From contig NZ_VANS01000001.1 of assembly GCF_005887615.1 (NCBI RefSeq), positions 979,415 to 1,043,414 of the forward strand: a DNA stretch of 64,000 nt, read 5' to 3'. Source of the stretch: Sulfitobacter sabulilitoris (lineage in GTDB: Bacteria > Pseudomonadota > Alphaproteobacteria > Rhodobacterales > Rhodobacteraceae). Each line of letters opens with the position of its first letter. Positions within the stretch are counted from its first letter, which is position 1. The translations under genes were made by a program, and so were the position numbers. Positions 63,481-64,000 of the stretch are shown piece by piece. The notes under the pieces were generated by a model that searched no databases, had not been told where the DNA came from, and saw only the letters and a program-made list of their open reading frames with translations.

Positions 63481-64000
63481 ATGCTAGACACCGCCCCAAA
63501 CCGCCCCGCATTGCCCCCCGAGATTGCCCGTCGCAGGACCTTTGCGATCATCAGTCACCCGGACGCGGGCAAGACCACGCTGACGGAAAAATTCCTCCTG
63601 TTCGGGGGCGCCATCCAGATGGCCGGACAGGTGCGCGCCAAGGGCGAGGCACGGCGCACGCGGTCGGATTTCATGGCGATGGAAAAGGATCGCGGCATTT
63701 CGGTCTCGGCCTCGGCAATGTCGTTCGATTACAAGACGTTCCGCTTCAACCTGGTGGACACGCCCGGCCACTCCGACTTTTCCGAAGACACCTACCGCAC
63801 GCTGACGGCGGTGGATGCCGCGGTGATGGTGATCGACGGCGCCAAGGGCGTGGAAAGCCAGACCCAAAAACTGTTCGAGGTCTGCCGGATGCGCGACCTG
63901 CCGATCCTGACCTTTTGCAACAAGATGGACCGCGAAAGCCGCGACGTGTTCGAGATCATCGACGAAATCCAGCAGAACCTGGCCATCGACGTGACACCGG
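63481..64000 (+). CDS. prfC: Peptide chain release factor 3, 3' end cut by window
   Basis: A GTPase that recycles RF1/RF2 from the ribosome after termination. The 173 visible residues are the G domain: P-loop [14 protein letters not shown] at about 24-37, [29 protein letters not shown] (switch I), [16 protein letters not shown] (G3) and NKMDRES (G4). The pattern [11 protein letters not shown] is specific to RF3 rather than EF-G. ATG 63481 is chosen; ATG 63472 in frame would add three residues. The gene runs off the window end. Confidence 0.96.
   Translation, partial: MLDTAPNRPALPPEIARRRTFAIISHPDAGKTTLTEKFLLFGGAIQMAGQVRAKGEARRTRSDFMAMEKDRGISVSASAMSFDYKTFRFNLVDTPGHSDFSEDTYRTLTAVDAAVMVIDGAKGVESQTQKLFEVCRMRDLPILTFCNKMDRESRDVFEIIDEIQQNLAIDVTP

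Noticed and set aside
1-64000. Integrated prophage or genomic island around the lysis genes
   Set aside because: Only a holin and an endolysin are present; there is no integrase, capsid, att repeat or tRNA, and flanking genes are conserved housekeeping genes. A GTA lysis cassette explains it better.

Overview
The window is a GC-rich bacterial chromosome segment that is almost entirely coding. Genes are packed into co-directional runs with many 4-base stop/start overlaps (ATGA, GTGA). Gene content and order (trpDC-moaC-moeA-lexA, comEC, gltX-gltA, a gene-transfer-agent lysis pair between ccmE and ccmF, dnaB-alr-mlaEF, radA-cvpA-purF, surE-pcm-LysM/M23, tatABC), a GAAC-N7-GAAC LexA box and several Hint-domain proteins all point to an alphaproteobacterium of the family Rhodobacteraceae, most likely the marine Roseobacter group. 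I recognise no tRNA, rRNA, CRISPR array, insertion sequence or integrase.

Layout. (1) 1-4342: tryptophan (trpD partial, trpC), molybdenum cofactor (moaC, moeA), then SOS-autoregulated lexA. (2) 4370-9340: comEC convergent to lexA, gltX, and gltA behind a leader with three evenly spaced hairpins. (3) 9810-18006: a small unknown gene, then a long minus-strand run: PaaG-like enoyl-CoA hydratase/isomerase, ccmH, ccmF, GTA holin and endolysin, ccmE, argC, murI, acyltransferase. (4) 18090-23448: a fused indolepyruvate ferredoxin oxidoreductase divergent from a LysR regulator with a clear shared operator, a possible small RNA, and a secreted protein. (5) 23633-28056: purL, then a MoxR ATPase/VWA pair. 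(6) 28311-34491: an accessory-looking module of two glycosyltransferases, a sulfotransferase, a sulfotransferase-like/glycosyltransferase fusion, and a protein resembling an alpha/beta hydrolase that has lost its nucleophile. (7) 34525-40100: pyrC, pyrE, dnaB, a DUF1194 protein, alr. (8) 40097-47874: MlaEF lipid transporter parts, PqiA-like protein, a coiled-coil membrane protein, radA, cvpA, a histidine kinase, purF. (9) 48057-53069: small unknown gene, short-chain dehydrogenase (SDR), surE, pcm, NlpD-like lipoprotein, Hint protein. (10) 53066-64000: DUF815 ATPase coupled to tatABC, a WYL regulator, two Lin0512 paralogues, an ABC ATPase, a sodium:solute symporter, a DNA-alkylation-repair-like gene carrying a 16-bp tandem duplication, an SDR, a second Hint protein, an NTF2-like protein and the start of prfC.

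Most of the window is conserved housekeeping. The stretches most worth a second look are the sulfotransferase/glycosyltransferase module, the phage-derived lysis cassette inside the cytochrome c maturation run, the frame-shifting duplication near 59980, the family of 21-bp palindromic repeats, and several unexplained non-coding structures (gltA leader, post-lysR RNA, DnaA-like boxes before dnaB).
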